NCBI GenBank assembly: GCA_964613945.1
Contig: CAZTJC010000003.1
Span: 201,493 to 265,492 of the forward strand
Reading direction: 5' to 3'
Origin: JAVVHH01 sp964613945
Lineage (GTDB): Bacteria > Pseudomonadota > Alphaproteobacteria > Acetobacterales > Acetobacteraceae
Length of the DNA stretch: 64,000 nt
This document shows, in pieces, positions 26,174-35,475 of this stretch; within the stretch, counting starts at the first letter, position 1, and each line of letters begins with the position of its first letter. The translations under genes and the position numbers were made by a program. Under the pieces are notes generated by a model. It did not search any database and had not been told where the DNA came from. It saw only the letters and a list, made by a program, of their open reading frames with translations.

Positions 26174-26179
26174 AGTATA
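26174..26179 (-). promoter_or_regulatory. possible -10 box for the tRNA-Thr(UGU) gene
   Basis: TATACT on the minus strand lies 24 bases upstream of G1, leaving a leader of about 17 bases. No clear -35 hexamer was found at 16-18 bases. It sits in the 43-base gap after the cytochrome b561 stop. Confidence 0.3.
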
Positions 26180-26193
26180 AAGCCGCGCGTTCG

Positions 26194-26724
26194 TCACTTC
26201 CCAGGCATCATGCGCGCGAACACGCCGTCCTCGCGCGCTAGCCCGTGCCAGCACGCGGCTGTCACGTGCAGCCCGATGATCGCCAGCAACCCCCAGGCCA
26301 ACCACCCGTGGATCCCGCCCCACCATTCGGCGCTGCGCTCGTTGGCCGGCGCGATCAGCGGTAGTTTGGTCAGGAACATCAGGCTCGGCCGGGCACCGAA
26401 GCCCGATGCCGAGATCCAGCCCAGCACCGGGATCGCGATCAACAGCGCATAGAACGCCCAATGCGTCAGTCGCGACAGCAGTTGCAACGGCGGCGCGATG
26501 TCGGCCGGTGCCGGGGGCGGCCGATGCGTCAGCCGCCACCCGAACCGGAACACCATCAGCAGCAGCACCGTCGGTCCGATCGCGAGATGCCACGCGTTCA
26601 GCCCGTCTTCGGTCACCCCGGCGAAAACCTCCGGCGTGACTAGCTTGGTGAAGAACTGCGCCGCGACCAGTCCGACGATCACCCAATGCAGCGTCTTGGC
26701 AACGGGATCGTATGTGTCATGCAT
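26194..26724 (-). CDS. cytochrome b561-type diheme membrane protein
   Basis: A 176-residue four-helix inner-membrane cytochrome b of the bacterial CybB/YceJ family. The start is the ATG at 26724, giving MHDTYDPVAKTLHWVIVGLV. Candidate heme ligands are the histidines in KTLHWV, LNAWHLAIG, RLTHWAFYAL and IIGLHVTA, placed in four hydrophobic helices. Such proteins carry electrons between the quinone pool and periplasmic acceptors. It lies 20 bases after the FAH-family gene on the same strand, possibly co-transcribed, with no obvious functional link. Confidence 0.88.
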   Translation of the reverse strand: MHDTYDPVAKTLHWVIVGLVAAQFFTKLVTPEVFAGVTEDGLNAWHLAIGPTVLLLMVFRFGWRLTHRPPPAPADIAPPLQLLSRLTHWAFYALLIAIPVLGWISASGFGARPSLMFLTKLPLIAPANERSAEWWGGIHGWLAWGLLAIIGLHVTAACWHGLAREDGVFARMMPGK

Positions 26725-26744
26725 CGTCAGTTTCCCGTGCAAGG

Positions 26745-27494
26745 TCACGAGGCGAAGCGGAGCGTCACCATTCCACACCGGGCAAATTGCGCCGCCACCT
26801 CGGTGCCCGGCGCCACGTAGTCCTTCCCCGTCCACGACCCGGTCGTCACCACCTGCCCGGCTCGCAACCCGCCGGCCCAGCGTGTCCCTTCATTGGCCAG
26901 CCAGGCAACCAGCCGTAGCATCTCGCCACCGGGGTTAGCCTTGCCGGTCTTGATCTCCACCCCGTCGACCAACAGCCGCACTGTCTCGGTCGCCAGGTCG
27001 ATGTCGTCCCACCCCTCGATCGCCGGCCCGAGCACCAGGCTGTGGTTGGACAGGCTATCGGCCAGCGCCGACATCGCGCCCGCCGCGGCCGAGTCGATGA
27101 ACCGGCTTTCCAACACTTCGATGGCCGGATGCGCCGACGCGATGGCGTCCCGCACCTCGGCAATGCTGTAGGGCGCCTCCCGCGGCGGCAGGTCGCGGCC
27201 GAGGCGAACCGCGATCTCCGCCTCCACGCCGCGCTCGCTGCCCTGAACCGTCAGCGGCCCGTCCGACACCGTGCCGGACGGCAGCGGAGCGCAGGTGAAG
27301 TGGGTGGCGGCCGGGTTGGGAGAGCCGACTTTCCAGCCGGCGATCCCGCCCATCGCCGTGCTGACGGCATGCTGGATGTCATAGGCGTCGGCTTCCGTCG
27401 CCGGGCGCATCGCCTCCGGCAACCCGTCGAGCCGAGGCAGGTCGCCGCGGCGGACGGACAGGAACAACGTGGCGGCATCATCATACGGCGTCAT
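26745..27494 (-). CDS. 2-keto-4-pentenoate hydratase family protein (FAH superfamily)
   Basis: A 249-residue cytosolic enzyme related to hydratases and decarboxylases of meta-cleavage aromatic degradation. The start ATG 27494 gives MTPYDDAATLFL. Visible family features are GWKVGSPNP near residue 50, the metal-binding acidic cluster in GVEAEIAVRLGRDLPPRE near residue 89, and the late NPGGEMLRLVAWLAN. The exact reaction cannot be settled from sequence; 2-oxopent-4-enoate hydratase and 4-oxalocrotonate decarboxylase are the nearest types. No neighbouring ring-cleavage genes are present. Confidence 0.8.
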   Translation of the reverse strand: MTPYDDAATLFLSVRRGDLPRLDGLPEAMRPATEADAYDIQHAVSTAMGGIAGWKVGSPNPAATHFTCAPLPSGTVSDGPLTVQGSERGVEAEIAVRLGRDLPPREAPYSIAEVRDAIASAHPAIEVLESRFIDSAAAGAMSALADSLSNHSLVLGPAIEGWDDIDLATETVRLLVDGVEIKTGKANPGGEMLRLVAWLANEGTRWAGGLRAGQVVTTGSWTGKDYVAPGTEVAAQFARCGMVTLRFAS

Positions 27495-27600
27495 GGCGGT
27501 GTGGAACGTCCTTAGGCTCAGGAGGGTGGCTCGAGGGTGCAGCTTGACCGCAGCATCGCGCCCGTTGCTGTTAGAGGCAAATACGTCGAGGTCTTCTGAG

Positions 27601-28536
27601 TTGGATATCCTCCGCACCTGGCGCGATCTGCCCGAGGCGTGCCGCGGCGCCACCGTCGCGCTCGGCAATTTTGACGGCATCCATCGCGGTCACGCTCACT
27701 TGCTCCGCGCCGCCCACGCCGCGCGACCCGGCGCCAAGCTCGCCGTCCTCACCTTCGAGCCGCACCCCCGCGAACTGTTCCGCCCCGAGGACCCGCCGTT
27801 CCGCCTCACCCTCGACTCCGAGCGGGCAGACCTGCTGGCAGCATTCGGCGTGCAGCTGCTTTACGAGATCCCGTTCGACCGTGATTTCTCCTGGCTATCC
27901 GCCGAGGCCTTCGTCAGCGACGTGCTGCATGACGGCATTGGCGCGGCGCATCTCGCCTGCGGGGCGGATTTCGCGTTCGGGCATCGTCGCGGCGGCGATG
28001 TCGGCTTCCTCGCTGCCCGGGCCGAGGCACTCGGCATGGGTCTCTCGGTCGTCCCGCAACTGACCGACGCGCAGGGGCCGATCAGTTCGACCCGCATCCG
28101 CCGCCTGTTGCAGGACGGGTATCCCGAGCGGGCCGCCGCCGACCTCGGCCGCCCCTGGGCGCTGCGCGGCATCGTCGCGCATGGCGACAAGCGCGGCCGC
28201 ACCATCGGCTTCCCGACCGCCAACGTCCCGCTCGGCCGCCATCTCGAACCCACCCGCGGCGTATATGCCATCACGGCGCGGCTGCCGGACGGCACGGTGG
28301 TGAATGGCGTCGCCAACATCGGCCGCCGCCCGACCGTGGACGAGGGGCTGCAAAGCCGGATCGAAGCCAATTTGTTCGACTGGCAAGGTGATCTCTATGG
28401 TCAGGAGATCGCCGTTGCGCTGCATGCCTTCCTAAGGGCAGAGCAGAAATTTGCATCGTTCGACGAATTACGCGCCCAGATTGCAACCGACGCTGCCCAG
28501 GCACGCGCTTTTCTATCAGCCAGAGCTGGCCTGTGA
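27601..28536 (+). CDS. ribF: bifunctional riboflavin kinase / FAD synthetase RibF
   Basis: Converts riboflavin to FMN and FMN to FAD. It has 311 residues from a TTG at 27601; no ATG or GTG lies close in frame. The nucleotidyltransferase half has GNFDGIHRGH at 22-31, TFEPHPRELF near 58 and SSTRIRRLL near 162. The kinase half has the ATP/flavin motif GRTIGFPTANV near residue 198 and GVANIGRRPTV near 238. It is divergent from the FAH-family gene and 29 bases upstream of an FAD-dependent NADH dehydrogenase. Confidence 0.94.
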   Translation: MDILRTWRDLPEACRGATVALGNFDGIHRGHAHLLRAAHAARPGAKLAVLTFEPHPRELFRPEDPPFRLTLDSERADLLAAFGVQLLYEIPFDRDFSWLSAEAFVSDVLHDGIGAAHLACGADFAFGHRRGGDVGFLAARAEALGMGLSVVPQLTDAQGPISSTRIRRLLQDGYPERAAADLGRPWALRGIVAHGDKRGRTIGFPTANVPLGRHLEPTRGVYAITARLPDGTVVNGVANIGRRPTVDEGLQSRIEANLFDWQGDLYGQEIAVALHAFLRAEQKFASFDELRAQIATDAAQARAFLSARAGL

Positions 28537-28565
28537 CATAGTAGGGCAAAGCGCGGGAGAGCAGC

Positions 28566-29870
28566 GTGCATCATATCGTCGTGGCCGGGGGCGGAGCCGC
28601 CGGGTTGGAACTGGTGACCAAGCTCGGCAACAAGTTCGCCCGCAAGGGGCGCGCGCAGATCACGCTGGTCGAGCGCAACCGCGCCCACATCTGGAAGCCG
28701 CTGCTGCATTCGCTGGCCGCCGGCAGCCTCGCCCGGTCGGAGCACGAGCTGAACTACCTGGCCCAGGCGCACTGGCACAAGTTCACCTACCGCTTCGGCG
28801 AGGTCGTCGGCCTCGACCGCGACAAGAAGAGGCTGTTGCTCGGCCCGACGATGGACGACGAAGGTCGGCAGATCACCTCGGCGGTTTCGCTGCCCTACGA
28901 CACGCTGGTCATGTCGATCGGCAGCATCACCAATGATTTCGGCACGACGGGGGCGGCCGAGTTCGCCGTACCGCTGGAAACCGCCGAACAGGCGAACCGG
29001 TTCAACCGCCGGCTCATCAACGCCTGTCTGCGCGCCAATGGGCAGGATGCGCCGATCCGGCCGGGTCAGCTTCACGTCGCGATCATCGGCGCTGGCGCGA
29101 CGGGCACGGAACTCGCCGCCGAACTGCACCGAACCGTGCGCGCCATCGTGGCCTATGGGCTCGATAAGATCGCCCCGGAGCGCGACATCCGCATCATCCT
29201 GATCGAAGCCGCCCCGCGCATCCTGCCGGCGTTGCCGGAACGCATCTCCAACGCCACGATGGCGCTGCTCGGCAAGCTCGACGTCGTGGTGCGAACGGGC
29301 GCAAAGGTGGCCGAAGTCCGCGCCGATGGCGTCGTGCTCGAGGGCGGCGAAGTGATCGCGGCCGAGTTGGTGGTGTGGGCGGCCGGGGTGAAGGCACCCG
29401 AGGTGTTGAAGGATTTCGGCGGATTGGAGACCACCAAGGTCAACCAGCTCGTCGTAAGGCCCACGCTGCAGGCGACGCGCGACGACGACGTGTTCGCGAT
29501 CGGCGATTGCGCCTCCTGCATTGACCCGCGCACCGGCAAGCCGATCCCGCCGCGGGCGCAGGCCGCACACCAGATGGCATCGCACATGGTCGCCCAGATC
29601 ACTGCGCGGCTGGCCGATAAACCGTTGACGCCGTTCAAATATCGCGACTTTGGATCGCTGGTGTCGTTGGGCCGCTACAGCACGGTCGGCAGCCTAATGG
29701 GCTTCAACGTCGGCCGTTCGATGTTCGTGGAAGGCATGTTCGCCCGCATTATGTATCGCTCGCTCTACAAGATGCACCAGGCGGCGCTCCACGGCACCGG
29801 CAACGTCGCGCTGCGCACGCTGGCCGGCGTATTCAGCAGCAAGCCGGTGACGCGGGTGAAGCTGCACTGA
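28566..29870 (+). CDS. ndh: type II NADH dehydrogenase (NDH-2), FAD-dependent pyridine nucleotide-disulfide oxidoreductase family
   Basis: Single-subunit, non-proton-pumping NADH:quinone oxidoreductase at the inner face of the membrane, 434 residues from a GTG. The FAD fold VVAGGGAAGLELV is at residues 5-17. The NAD fold VAIIGAGATGTELAAEL is near 173 and the second FAD motif FAIGDCAS near 315. The C-terminus MGFNVGRSMFVEGMFARIMY can form the amphipathic membrane-binding helices of NDH-2. It probably shares a transcript with ribF, which makes its cofactor. Confidence 0.9.
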   Translation: MHHIVVAGGGAAGLELVTKLGNKFARKGRAQITLVERNRAHIWKPLLHSLAAGSLARSEHELNYLAQAHWHKFTYRFGEVVGLDRDKKRLLLGPTMDDEGRQITSAVSLPYDTLVMSIGSITNDFGTTGAAEFAVPLETAEQANRFNRRLINACLRANGQDAPIRPGQLHVAIIGAGATGTELAAELHRTVRAIVAYGLDKIAPERDIRIILIEAAPRILPALPERISNATMALLGKLDVVVRTGAKVAEVRADGVVLEGGEVIAAELVVWAAGVKAPEVLKDFGGLETTKVNQLVVRPTLQATRDDDVFAIGDCASCIDPRTGKPIPPRAQAAHQMASHMVAQITARLADKPLTPFKYRDFGSLVSLGRYSTVGSLMGFNVGRSMFVEGMFARIMYRSLYKMHQAALHGTGNVALRTLAGVFSSKPVTRVKLH

Positions 29871-30014
29871 CCGCCACCTCCGCTTGACCCCGCGCGCGCC
29901 GCATCCGCATATGCGCGCCATGGTCCGCTCCGGCTCTGCGCGAATTATCGCCTCGGCTTCGTAAAACGAGGCCGACCCGAGCTGCGCGCCACAGCCGTCC
30001 AGGATTGAGCCCGA

Positions 30015-32801
30015 ATGACCGTTTCCACACCCGCCGACTACAAATCCACCGTCTTCCTTCCGACCACCACCTTCCCCATGCGCGGCGATCTGCCCACCCG
30101 CGAGCCGGCCTGGCTTGACCGCTGGGCCAAGATCGACCTCTGGCAGCGCACCACCGCCGCCATGGAAGGCCGCCCCCCCTTCGTGCTGCATGACGGACCC
30201 ATCTACTCCAACGGCAACCTGCATATCGGCCACGCGCTGAACCGCATCCTCAAGGATGTCATCATGCGCGCCCACCGCCTGGCCGGCGAGGACGTGCCCT
30301 ACATCCCGGGCTGGGACACGCATGGCCTGCCGATCGAGTGGAAGGTCGAGGAGGAATACCGCAAGACCGGCCGCGACAAGGACGCCGTTCCCGTCCTCGA
30401 CTTCCGCGACGAGTGCCGCCGCTATAGCCAGCACTGGCTCGACGTGCAGACCGCCGAGTTCAAGCGCTTAGGCGTCGAGGGCGACTGGACCCGGCGCTAT
30501 GCCACCTTCGACTTCACCTCCGAAGCCGCCATCGCCGCCGAGATCGGCAAGTTCCTGCTCAACGGCGCGCTCTACCGCGGCCTGCGCCCGGTCATGTGGA
30601 GCCCGGTCGAGAAGACCGCGCTGGCCGAAGCCGAGATCGAGTACCACGACCGCACCAGCGACACCGTCTTTGTCCGCTTCCCGCTGATCGCCACCCCCGA
30701 TCCGCGCCTGGACGGTGCCTCGGCGGTGATCTGGACCACGACGACCTGGACCCTGCCGGGCAACCGCGCCATCGCCTACGGCCCGGAGATCGACTACGCC
30801 CTGGTCCGCATCGACAGCGTCGCCGACGGCTCCCTCGCCCAGCCCGGCGAGCGCATCCTCGTCGCCCTGGGCCTATTGCCCGATCTCGCCAAGGCCGCCG
30901 GCATCGCCACCCATCATGTCGAGCACGTCTTCGCCGGCACCCAACTCGAGGGCGCCATCGCCCGCCATCCGCTCCGCGGCCAGGGCTACGACCACGATGT
31001 TCGCCTGCTGCCGGCCGACTACGTCACCACCGACCAGGGTACCGGCCTCGTCCACACCGCGCCATCGCATGGCGTCGAGGACTTCGTGCTGGGCCGGGAG
31101 TTCGGCCTCGAGGTCCCGGAAACCGTCCAGGGCGACGGCACCTATTCCGCCTGGGTTCCGCTCTTCGCCGGCACCCACGTGTTCAAGGCGTCCAAGCCCG
31201 TCGCCGATGCCGTCGAGGCTGCCGGCGGGTTGCTCGCGCGCGGCACCCTGAACCATTCCTACCCGCATAGCTGGCGCAGCAAGGCCCCGGTCATCTACCG
31301 CGCCACCCCGCAGTGGTTCATCGCGCTCGACGGCGAAGGCCAGATCCGCACCAAGGCGCTGGCCGCCATCGACGAGACGCGCTTCATCCCCGAAGCCGGT
31401 CGCACCCGCCTCGCCTCCATGGTCGCCGGCCGCCCCGATTGGTGCATCAGCCGGCAGCGCGCCTGGGGCGTGCCGATCCCCGTGTTCGTGGAGCGCCGCT
31501 CCGGCGAACCGCTGCGCGACCCGGCCGTCCTCGACCGCATCGTCGAGGCGTTTAAAATCGAGGGTGCCGACGCCTGGTATAGCAGCCCAGCCAGCCGCTT
31601 CCTCGGCGAAGGCCGGAACGCGGACGACTACGAGCAAGTCATGGACATCGTCGACGTCTGGTTCGAGAGCGGCAGCACCCATGCCTTCGCCATGGAAGCC
31701 ATCGGCGATGGCTGGCCCGCCGACCTCTATCTCGAAGGCAGCGACCAGCATCGCGGCTGGTTCCAGTCGAGCCTGCTCGAAGCCGTGGGGACCCGCGGCC
31801 GGGCGCCGTATAAGGCCGTACTGACCCATGGCTTCGTGTTGGACGAGAACGGACGCAAGATGAGCAAATCGCTCGGCAACGTGACCGCGCCGCAGGAAGT
31901 CACGGAAAAGATGGGCGCCGATATCCTGCGCCTGTGGACGATGAACTCGGACGTCAACGAGGACCTCCGCATCGGCTCGGAAATCCTCAAGCAGCAGGCC
32001 GAGCTATACCGCCGCCTGCGCAACACGCTGCGCTGGCTACTCGGCGGCCTCGACGGTTTCGACGACTCGGAACGCCTGCCGGAAGCCGAACTGCCCGAAT
32101 TGGAGCGCTGGGTGCTGCACCGCCTGGCCGAGTTCGACGCCCGGCTTCGCAAGGCGCTGATCGACCATGATTGGACTGGGGTCTACCCGGAGTTGCACGC
32201 GTTCTGCTCGGCTGATCTATCCGCCTTCTACTTCGACGTCCGCAAGGACGCGCTCTACTGCGACGCACCCGACAGTCTGCGCCGCCGCGCCGTGCGGACG
32301 GTGCTGGACCATCTGCACCGTTGCCTGACCGCTTGGCTGGCGCCGGTGCTCTGCTTCACCGCGGAGGAAGCCTGGCTCGCCCGCTTTCCCTCCGACGATG
32401 GCAGCATTCATCTGCAATCCTTTCCCGAGATCCCGGCTGCCTGGCATGACCCGGCACTCGGCGAGCGTTGGGCCGCGTTGCGCACCATGCGCAGCCAGGC
32501 GACCACCGCGCTGGAGCAGGCTCGCGCCGAGAAGCTGATCGGCTCCTCGTTGCAGGCCGTGCTGGAAGTGCCGCTCGAGTTCCTGGACCGGCTGGACGCC
32601 GAGACTTGGGCCGAGATCGCCATCGTTTCCGCCGTGCAACCGAGCGGCTCGCTGCTCGTGCTCCGCGCACCGGGCGAGAAATGCGCCCGCTGCTGGCGGG
32701 TGTTGCCGGAAGTCGGTCAGAGCCCGAACCAGGCGCCGGTATGCATGCGGTGCGAAGCCGTGGTCGAGGCACTACCGGGTCATAAGGCGGCCGCGGAATG
32801 A
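30015..32801 (+). CDS. ileS: isoleucyl-tRNA synthetase
   Basis: Class I aminoacyl-tRNA synthetase of 928 residues, standard bacterial (type 1) length. The HIGH motif is H70-I-G-H73 in GNLHIGHALN. The editing domain follows with WTTTTWTLPGN near 238 and HGVEDF near 350. The KMSKS signature is at 615-619 in NGRKMSKSLGN. The C-terminal zinc finger has CARCWRV near 893 and CMRCE near 914. It is coupled to lspA by an ATGA overlap, an order shared with many proteobacteria. Confidence 0.97.
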   Translation: MTVSTPADYKSTVFLPTTTFPMRGDLPTREPAWLDRWAKIDLWQRTTAAMEGRPPFVLHDGPIYSNGNLHIGHALNRILKDVIMRAHRLAGEDVPYIPGWDTHGLPIEWKVEEEYRKTGRDKDAVPVLDFRDECRRYSQHWLDVQTAEFKRLGVEGDWTRRYATFDFTSEAAIAAEIGKFLLNGALYRGLRPVMWSPVEKTALAEAEIEYHDRTSDTVFVRFPLIATPDPRLDGASAVIWTTTTWTLPGNRAIAYGPEIDYALVRIDSVADGSLAQPGERILVALGLLPDLAKAAGIATHHVEHVFAGTQLEGAIARHPLRGQGYDHDVRLLPADYVTTDQGTGLVHTAPSHGVEDFVLGREFGLEVPETVQGDGTYSAWVPLFAGTHVFKASKPVADAVEAAGGLLARGTLNHSYPHSWRSKAPVIYRATPQWFIALDGEGQIRTKALAAIDETRFIPEAGRTRLASMVAGRPDWCISRQRAWGVPIPVFVERRSGEPLRDPAVLDRIVEAFKIEGADAWYSSPASRFLGEGRNADDYEQVMDIVDVWFESGSTHAFAMEAIGDGWPADLYLEGSDQHRGWFQSSLLEAVGTRGRAPYKAVLTHGFVLDENGRKMSKSLGNVTAPQEVTEKMGADILRLWTMNSDVNEDLRIGSEILKQQAELYRRLRNTLRWLLGGLDGFDDSERLPEAELPELERWVLHRLAEFDARLRKALIDHDWTGVYPELHAFCSADLSAFYFDVRKDALYCDAPDSLRRRAVRTVLDHLHRCLTAWLAPVLCFTAEEAWLARFPSDDGSIHLQSFPEIPAAWHDPALGERWAALRTMRSQATTALEQARAEKLIGSSLQAVLEVPLEFLDRLDAETWAEIAIVSAVQPSGSLLVLRAPGEKCARCWRVLPEVGQSPNQAPVCMRCEAVVEALPGHKAAAE

Positions 32802-33304
32802 AGCGGCCCGCCATGCTGGGCTGGGGCCTCCTGGCTGCCGCGGTCGTGCTCGCGGCGGACCAGGCCAGCAAATACTGGATCGTCAACGTGCTCGACCTGC
32901 CGTCGCTCGGCTCGGTCGAGCTGTTGTCCTGGCTCAACCTGACCATGGTGTGGAACCAGGGCGTCACCTTCGGCCTGCTGCGACAGGGCAGCGTCACCGG
33001 CACCTACGTGCTGGCCGGCGTTTCCATGCTGGTGGTGTGCTTCCTGCTGGCCTGGATGGCGCGCGCCGAGCGCGTGCTGCTCGCCGTCGCGCTCGGCGCG
33101 GTGGCCGGCGGCGCGGTCGGCAACGTGCTGGACCGGCTGCGCTTCGGCCGCGTGGTGGACTTCATCCACGCCCATGCGTTCGGCTATTCCTGGTACGTGT
33201 TCAACGTCGCCGACGCGGCGATCGTCTGTGGCGTGGCTGTCCTCATCCTCGACGGCCTGCTGCCGCAGCGGACTCGCTTGCAGGCGCCGGGCGTCCCGCA
33301 GTAG
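32798..33304 (+). CDS. lspA: lipoprotein signal peptidase (signal peptidase II)
   Basis: Aspartic protease of the inner membrane that removes the signal peptide from diacylglyceryl-prolipoproteins. It has 168 residues and four membrane helices. The conserved ADQASKYWI begins near residue 20. The catalytic aspartates lie in NVLDRLRFGRVVDF near residue 112 and FNVADAAI near 139. It overlaps the ileS end by four bases. The next gene encodes a likely lipoprotein that would be a substrate. Confidence 0.96.
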   Translation: MKRPAMLGWGLLAAAVVLAADQASKYWIVNVLDLPSLGSVELLSWLNLTMVWNQGVTFGLLRQGSVTGTYVLAGVSMLVVCFLLAWMARAERVLLAVALGAVAGGAVGNVLDRLRFGRVVDFIHAHAFGYSWYVFNVADAAIVCGVAVLILDGLLPQRTRLQAPGVPQ

Positions 33305-33314
33305 TAAGCGCCGC

Positions 33315-33863
33315 ATGAGGAAACAATATCGTGTGGTGGCGCTCGCCGGCGTGCTCGGCCTCGGTGCTTGCACCGGCGACGAACTGACCCGCACCTTCGG
33401 CCTGACGCGCGACGCGCCGGACGAGTTCCAGGTGACGACGCGTGCGCCGCTGTCCATGCCGCCGGATTTCTCGCTGCGTCCGCCGCGCCCCGGCGCCTCC
33501 CGTCCGCAGGAGCTCAGCGGCGCCCAGCAGGCCGAAGCCGCCCTGGTGCCGGACTCCATCAACGCCCAGGCGCCACGCGCCTCCAGCCGTGGTCAGGAAG
33601 CCCTGGTCGCCGCCGCGGGCCGTCCCGCGCCCGCCAACATCCGTGCCGAGGTCAACAGCGAGGCCGCGATCGACGCCCCGAACCGCAGCTTCGCCGATCG
33701 GCTGATGTTCTGGCGCGCCACTCCGCCCGCCGGCACCGCCGTTGATCCGACCCGCGAAGCCCAGCGCCTGCGCCAGAATGCTGCCCTTGGCCAAGCCACC
33801 GATAGCGGTGACACGCCGATCATCCAGCGCCGCCGCGCCGGCATCCTCAGCAGCATCTTCTAG
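33315..33863 (+). CDS. DUF3035 lipoprotein, possible BamF-type accessory subunit
   Basis: A 182-residue protein with an export signal ending at the lipobox LGLGAC, so C21 should be lipidated. The body is Pro/Arg/Ala-rich and largely disordered, with TTRAPLSMPPDFSLRPPRP near residue 44 and a C-terminal IQRRRAGILSSIF. DUF3035 proteins follow lspA in many alphaproteobacteria, and some are described as the outer-membrane assembly component BamF. That role is inferred from family and position only. The ATG at 33315 lies 10 bases after the lspA stop. Confidence 0.78.
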   Translation: MRKQYRVVALAGVLGLGACTGDELTRTFGLTRDAPDEFQVTTRAPLSMPPDFSLRPPRPGASRPQELSGAQQAEAALVPDSINAQAPRASSRGQEALVAAAGRPAPANIRAEVNSEAAIDAPNRSFADRLMFWRATPPAGTAVDPTREAQRLRQNAALGQATDSGDTPIIQRRRAGILSSIF

Positions 33864-33865
33864 CC

Positions 33866-34426
33866 ATGGCTTCCCCGCGCCTGCCGACCATCCCGCCCGC
33901 GGCATACGACGAGGGCCAGCGCGAGGCCGCCGCCGCGTTCCGCGACCTTCGCGGCATCGACCCATTCGGCCCGTACGAAGCGCTGATGCACTCGCCGCGG
34001 CTGATGATTCTGGCGCAATCGGTGGGCGAGTACCTCCGCTACCACTCGGGCATTGGCACCACGCTGTCCGAACTGGTGATCCTTGTCGTCGCGCGGCACT
34101 GGTCGCAGGATTTTGAGTGGTATGCCCACGCGCCGATCGCCGCCAAGGTTGGCATCGCGCCAGAAATCATCGCCGCTATTCGCGACGGCCGCCGTCCGGA
34201 GGCGATGAGCGACGACGAAGCGCTGGTCTACGACTTCACGATCGAGCTGCAGCAGTTCAAGCGCGTGTCGGATGCCACCTGGGCACGGGCCGAGCAACGC
34301 TTTGGCAAATCGGCCGTCGTCGATCTGGTCGGCATCAACGGCTATTACGGCTTTCTCGCCATGCAGATGAACGCCTGCCGCTATGCGCCGCCCGGCGACG
34401 ACCGCCTTCCCCGCTTTCCGGACTAG
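33866..34426 (+). CDS. carboxymuconolactone decarboxylase family protein
   Basis: A 186-residue helical protein of the CMD/AhpD superfamily. The core LSELVILVVARHWSQDFEWYAHA near residue 73 has the family E and H but no CxxC pair, so peroxidase activity like AhpD is unlikely. DLVGINGYYGFLAMQMNA near residue 153 is the second conserved helix. It starts two bases after the DUF3035 stop, so it belongs to the same transcript. Function is unknown; gamma-carboxymuconolactone decarboxylase is only a family label. Confidence 0.8.
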   Translation: MASPRLPTIPPAAYDEGQREAAAAFRDLRGIDPFGPYEALMHSPRLMILAQSVGEYLRYHSGIGTTLSELVILVVARHWSQDFEWYAHAPIAAKVGIAPEIIAAIRDGRRPEAMSDDEALVYDFTIELQQFKRVSDATWARAEQRFGKSAVVDLVGINGYYGFLAMQMNACRYAPPGDDRLPRFPD

Positions 34427-34497
34427 CTCTTCTTTGCGCGTGCTCCCCACGCGTCCAGTTTGCCGCCGCCGAGCAGTCCTGTAGAGTGTCGGACTGC

Positions 34498-35475
34498 ATG
34501 GGTTCCGCTACCCTCCCTTCCGGCGTCGTGCCGCAATTCCCGGTGGAGCTGAGCCCGCCCAGCCTCGACTCTTGGATGGTGGGCAATGTCGGCATCCCCG
34601 GCGTGACCCGGCGCTTCGGGCGGGAGCCCGGACCCAACGTGGTAATTCTCGGACTGCTGCATGGCAACGAGATCGCCGGCGCCATCGTGCTCGAACAACT
34701 CCTGCGCGAACGCTTCGAGCCCGCATGTGGCACGCTGACCATCATCCTGGCCAACCTCGCCGCCTATGCTCGCTTCGACCCGGAGCAGCCGACCGCGTCG
34801 CGCTTCATCGACGAGGACCTCAACCGGGTCTGGGACCCGGCGGTACTCGACGGACCCCGCCGCAGCTGCGAGCTGGACCGCGCCCGCGCCATCCGCCCGA
34901 TGATCGACCGCGCCGACCTGCTGCTCGACCTGCATTCCATGCTGTGGCCCAGCGATCCCCTGCTGCTGTGCGGCTCCGGCCAGGCCGGCCGCGCCCTCGG
35001 CATGTCGCTCGGCGTACCTGATCTCGTCGTCGCCGACCGCGGCCATGCTACCGGCCCCCGCCTGATCGATTATCCCCGCTTCACCGGCGACGGTAAGGCC
35101 GCCGCATGCCTGGTCGAGGCAGGGCAGCACTGGCGGCCTGAAACCGTCACCGTGATGCGCGACTGTGTCGAGGCGATGCTCGGCCGCGCCGGCATGGCCC
35201 CCGTCCCGGCACCGCGGCCCACGCCGCGCTGCGCCGAAGTCACCCTCGTGGTCACCGCGGCGACCAGCGGCTTCACCTTTGTGCAATCCTACCGCGGGGG
35301 CGACGTGATCCCCGAGCGCAACACCCTGGTCGCCCTGGATGGTAACAACGAGATCCGCACGCCGCATGATGATGCGCTGCTGGTCATGCCGAGCTTGCGC
35401 GCCAGCCGCGGCCATACTGCCGTCCGTATGGCGCGTTTCGTCGAGCCCCCAACAGAGCCAAACCCATGCCCCTGA
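34498..35475 (+). CDS. succinylglutamate desuccinylase / aspartoacylase family zinc carboxypeptidase-like protein
   Basis: A 325-residue M14-type protein. Zinc ligands H and E are in LLHGNEIAGA near residue 52 and the third histidine in LLLDLHSMLW near 145. DEDLNRVW near 103 matches the substrate-arginine region of AstE and aspartoacylase. ATG 34498 is preferred because upstream sequence belongs to the previous gene in another frame. It overlaps the next gene by ten bases. Substrates of this group include N-acyl amino acids; the specific one here is unknown. Confidence 0.83.
   Translation: MGSATLPSGVVPQFPVELSPPSLDSWMVGNVGIPGVTRRFGREPGPNVVILGLLHGNEIAGAIVLEQLLRERFEPACGTLTIILANLAAYARFDPEQPTASRFIDEDLNRVWDPAVLDGPRRSCELDRARAIRPMIDRADLLLDLHSMLWPSDPLLLCGSGQAGRALGMSLGVPDLVVADRGHATGPRLIDYPRFTGDGKAAACLVEAGQHWRPETVTVMRDCVEAMLGRAGMAPVPAPRPTPRCAEVTLVVTAATSGFTFVQSYRGGDVIPERNTLVALDGNNEIRTPHDDALLVMPSLRASRGHTAVRMARFVEPPTEPNPCP

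Noticed and set aside
29871..30014. A T-box or other leader element before ileS.
   Set aside because: Only a short GCCTCG/CGAGGC stem is present in this 144-base gap. There is no T-box consensus or terminator with a T-run.
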